A stretch of DNA of 6,898 nucleotides from Candidatus Krumholzibacteriia bacterium (lineage in GTDB: Bacteria; Krumholzibacteriota; Krumholzibacteriia; LZORAL124-64-63). The notes beneath the pieces are model-generated. The model did no database searches. It had not been told where the DNA came from and saw nothing but the letters and a program-made list of their open reading frames with translations. The position numbers were made by a program, and so were the translations under genes. Below are positions 6,725 through 6,898 of this stretch, piece after piece. Numbering within the stretch: the first letter of the stretch is position 1; each line of letters begins with the position of its first letter. The stretch is taken from positions 1 through 6,898 of the forward strand of contig JADGEP010000209.1 of assembly GCA_016744275.1 (NCBI GenBank), written 5' to 3'.

Positions 6725-6898
6725 TCAATCCTCCCGCTCATAGAGACCGCTGCGTCCTCCGGATTTGCGCAACAAGCGCACCGGTCCCAACTCAATGTCC
6801 CGGCGCACGCCCTTGCACATGTCATACACCGTCAGGCCCGCCACCGTGGCGCCGGTCATGGCTTCCATCTCGACGCCGGTTTTTTCATGGGCCCGCAC
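6725..6898 (-). CDS. moaC: Cyclic pyranopterin monophosphate synthase MoaC, C-terminal part
   Basis: The last 57 codons of a gene that enters from the right window edge. MoaC works with MoaA in the first step of molybdenum-cofactor synthesis, converting the cyclised GTP intermediate into cyclic pyranopterin monophosphate. Hallmarks in the fragment are 'TGVEMEAMTGATVAGLTVYDMCKGV' spanning visible residues 7-31, which contains the family's conserved Glu residues and the 'YDMCK' segment whose Asp and Lys belong to the active site, and the C-terminal 'LLRKSGGRSGLYERED', which matches the 'KSGGKSG' tail common in MoaC. The reading frame is open to the window edge and ends in TGA at 6727-6725. It is followed after one base by the GTG start of mogA, so the two form an operon transcribed leftward; the promoter lies outside the window. 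Confidence 0.93.
   Translation of the reverse strand: MRAHEKTGVEMEAMTGATVAGLTVYDMCKGVRRDIELGPVRLLRKSGGRSGLYERED
6730..6735 (-). promoter_or_regulatory. Ribosome binding site of mogA, inside the 3' end of moaC
   Basis: GGGAGG on the minus strand, six bases before the GTG at 6723-6721 and within the last codons of moaC. It decides the mogA start and suggests that ribosomes finishing moaC help initiate mogA. Confidence 0.7.

Overview
The window reads as chromosomal DNA from a GC-rich, Gram-negative bacterium. The best taxonomic clue is the secreted protease at 844-3666. It ends in a Por-secretion/FlgD-like beta-sandwich with an 'AWPNPFNP' motif and a 'GSGVYLIRL' strand. That tail is typical of the FCB group and of FCB-affiliated candidate lineages such as Krumholzibacteriota, Eisenbacteria and Latescibacterota. 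This placement is inferred from one protein and is not a firm assignment. I see no tRNA or rRNA gene, insertion sequence, phage gene or CRISPR array.

Layout from left to right. Positions 1-677 (minus) hold the N-terminal part of a cytosolic Xaa-Pro aminopeptidase that runs off the left edge. A 166-base divergent intergenic region follows, with a clear extended -10 promoter pointing right. Positions 844-3666 (plus) encode a 940-residue secreted subtilisin-family protease with a propeptide, catalytic domain, two carboxypeptidase-regulatory-like repeats, a MAM/jelly-roll-like module and a C-terminal sorting domain. Positions 3679-4170 (minus) encode a GNAT acetyltransferase, convergent with the protease. 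A second divergent intergenic region holds a short palindrome. Positions 4386-6209 (plus) encode a membrane-bound hybrid histidine kinase with its own receiver domain. Positions 6211-6898 (minus) hold the end of a molybdenum-cofactor operon, moaC (partial) followed by mogA, convergent with the kinase.

The genes are mostly unrelated neighbours in alternating orientation, with very small convergent gaps (12 bases and 1 base). The only evident operon is moaC-mogA, where a GTG start of mogA lies one base after the moaC stop codon behind a strong ribosome binding site. The kinase has no neighbouring response regulator, so its output partner is elsewhere or its own receiver passes on the signal.

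I found no convincing new biological system here. The points most worth checking are how the protease is secreted, the unidentified membrane sensor of the kinase, and several start-site decisions.
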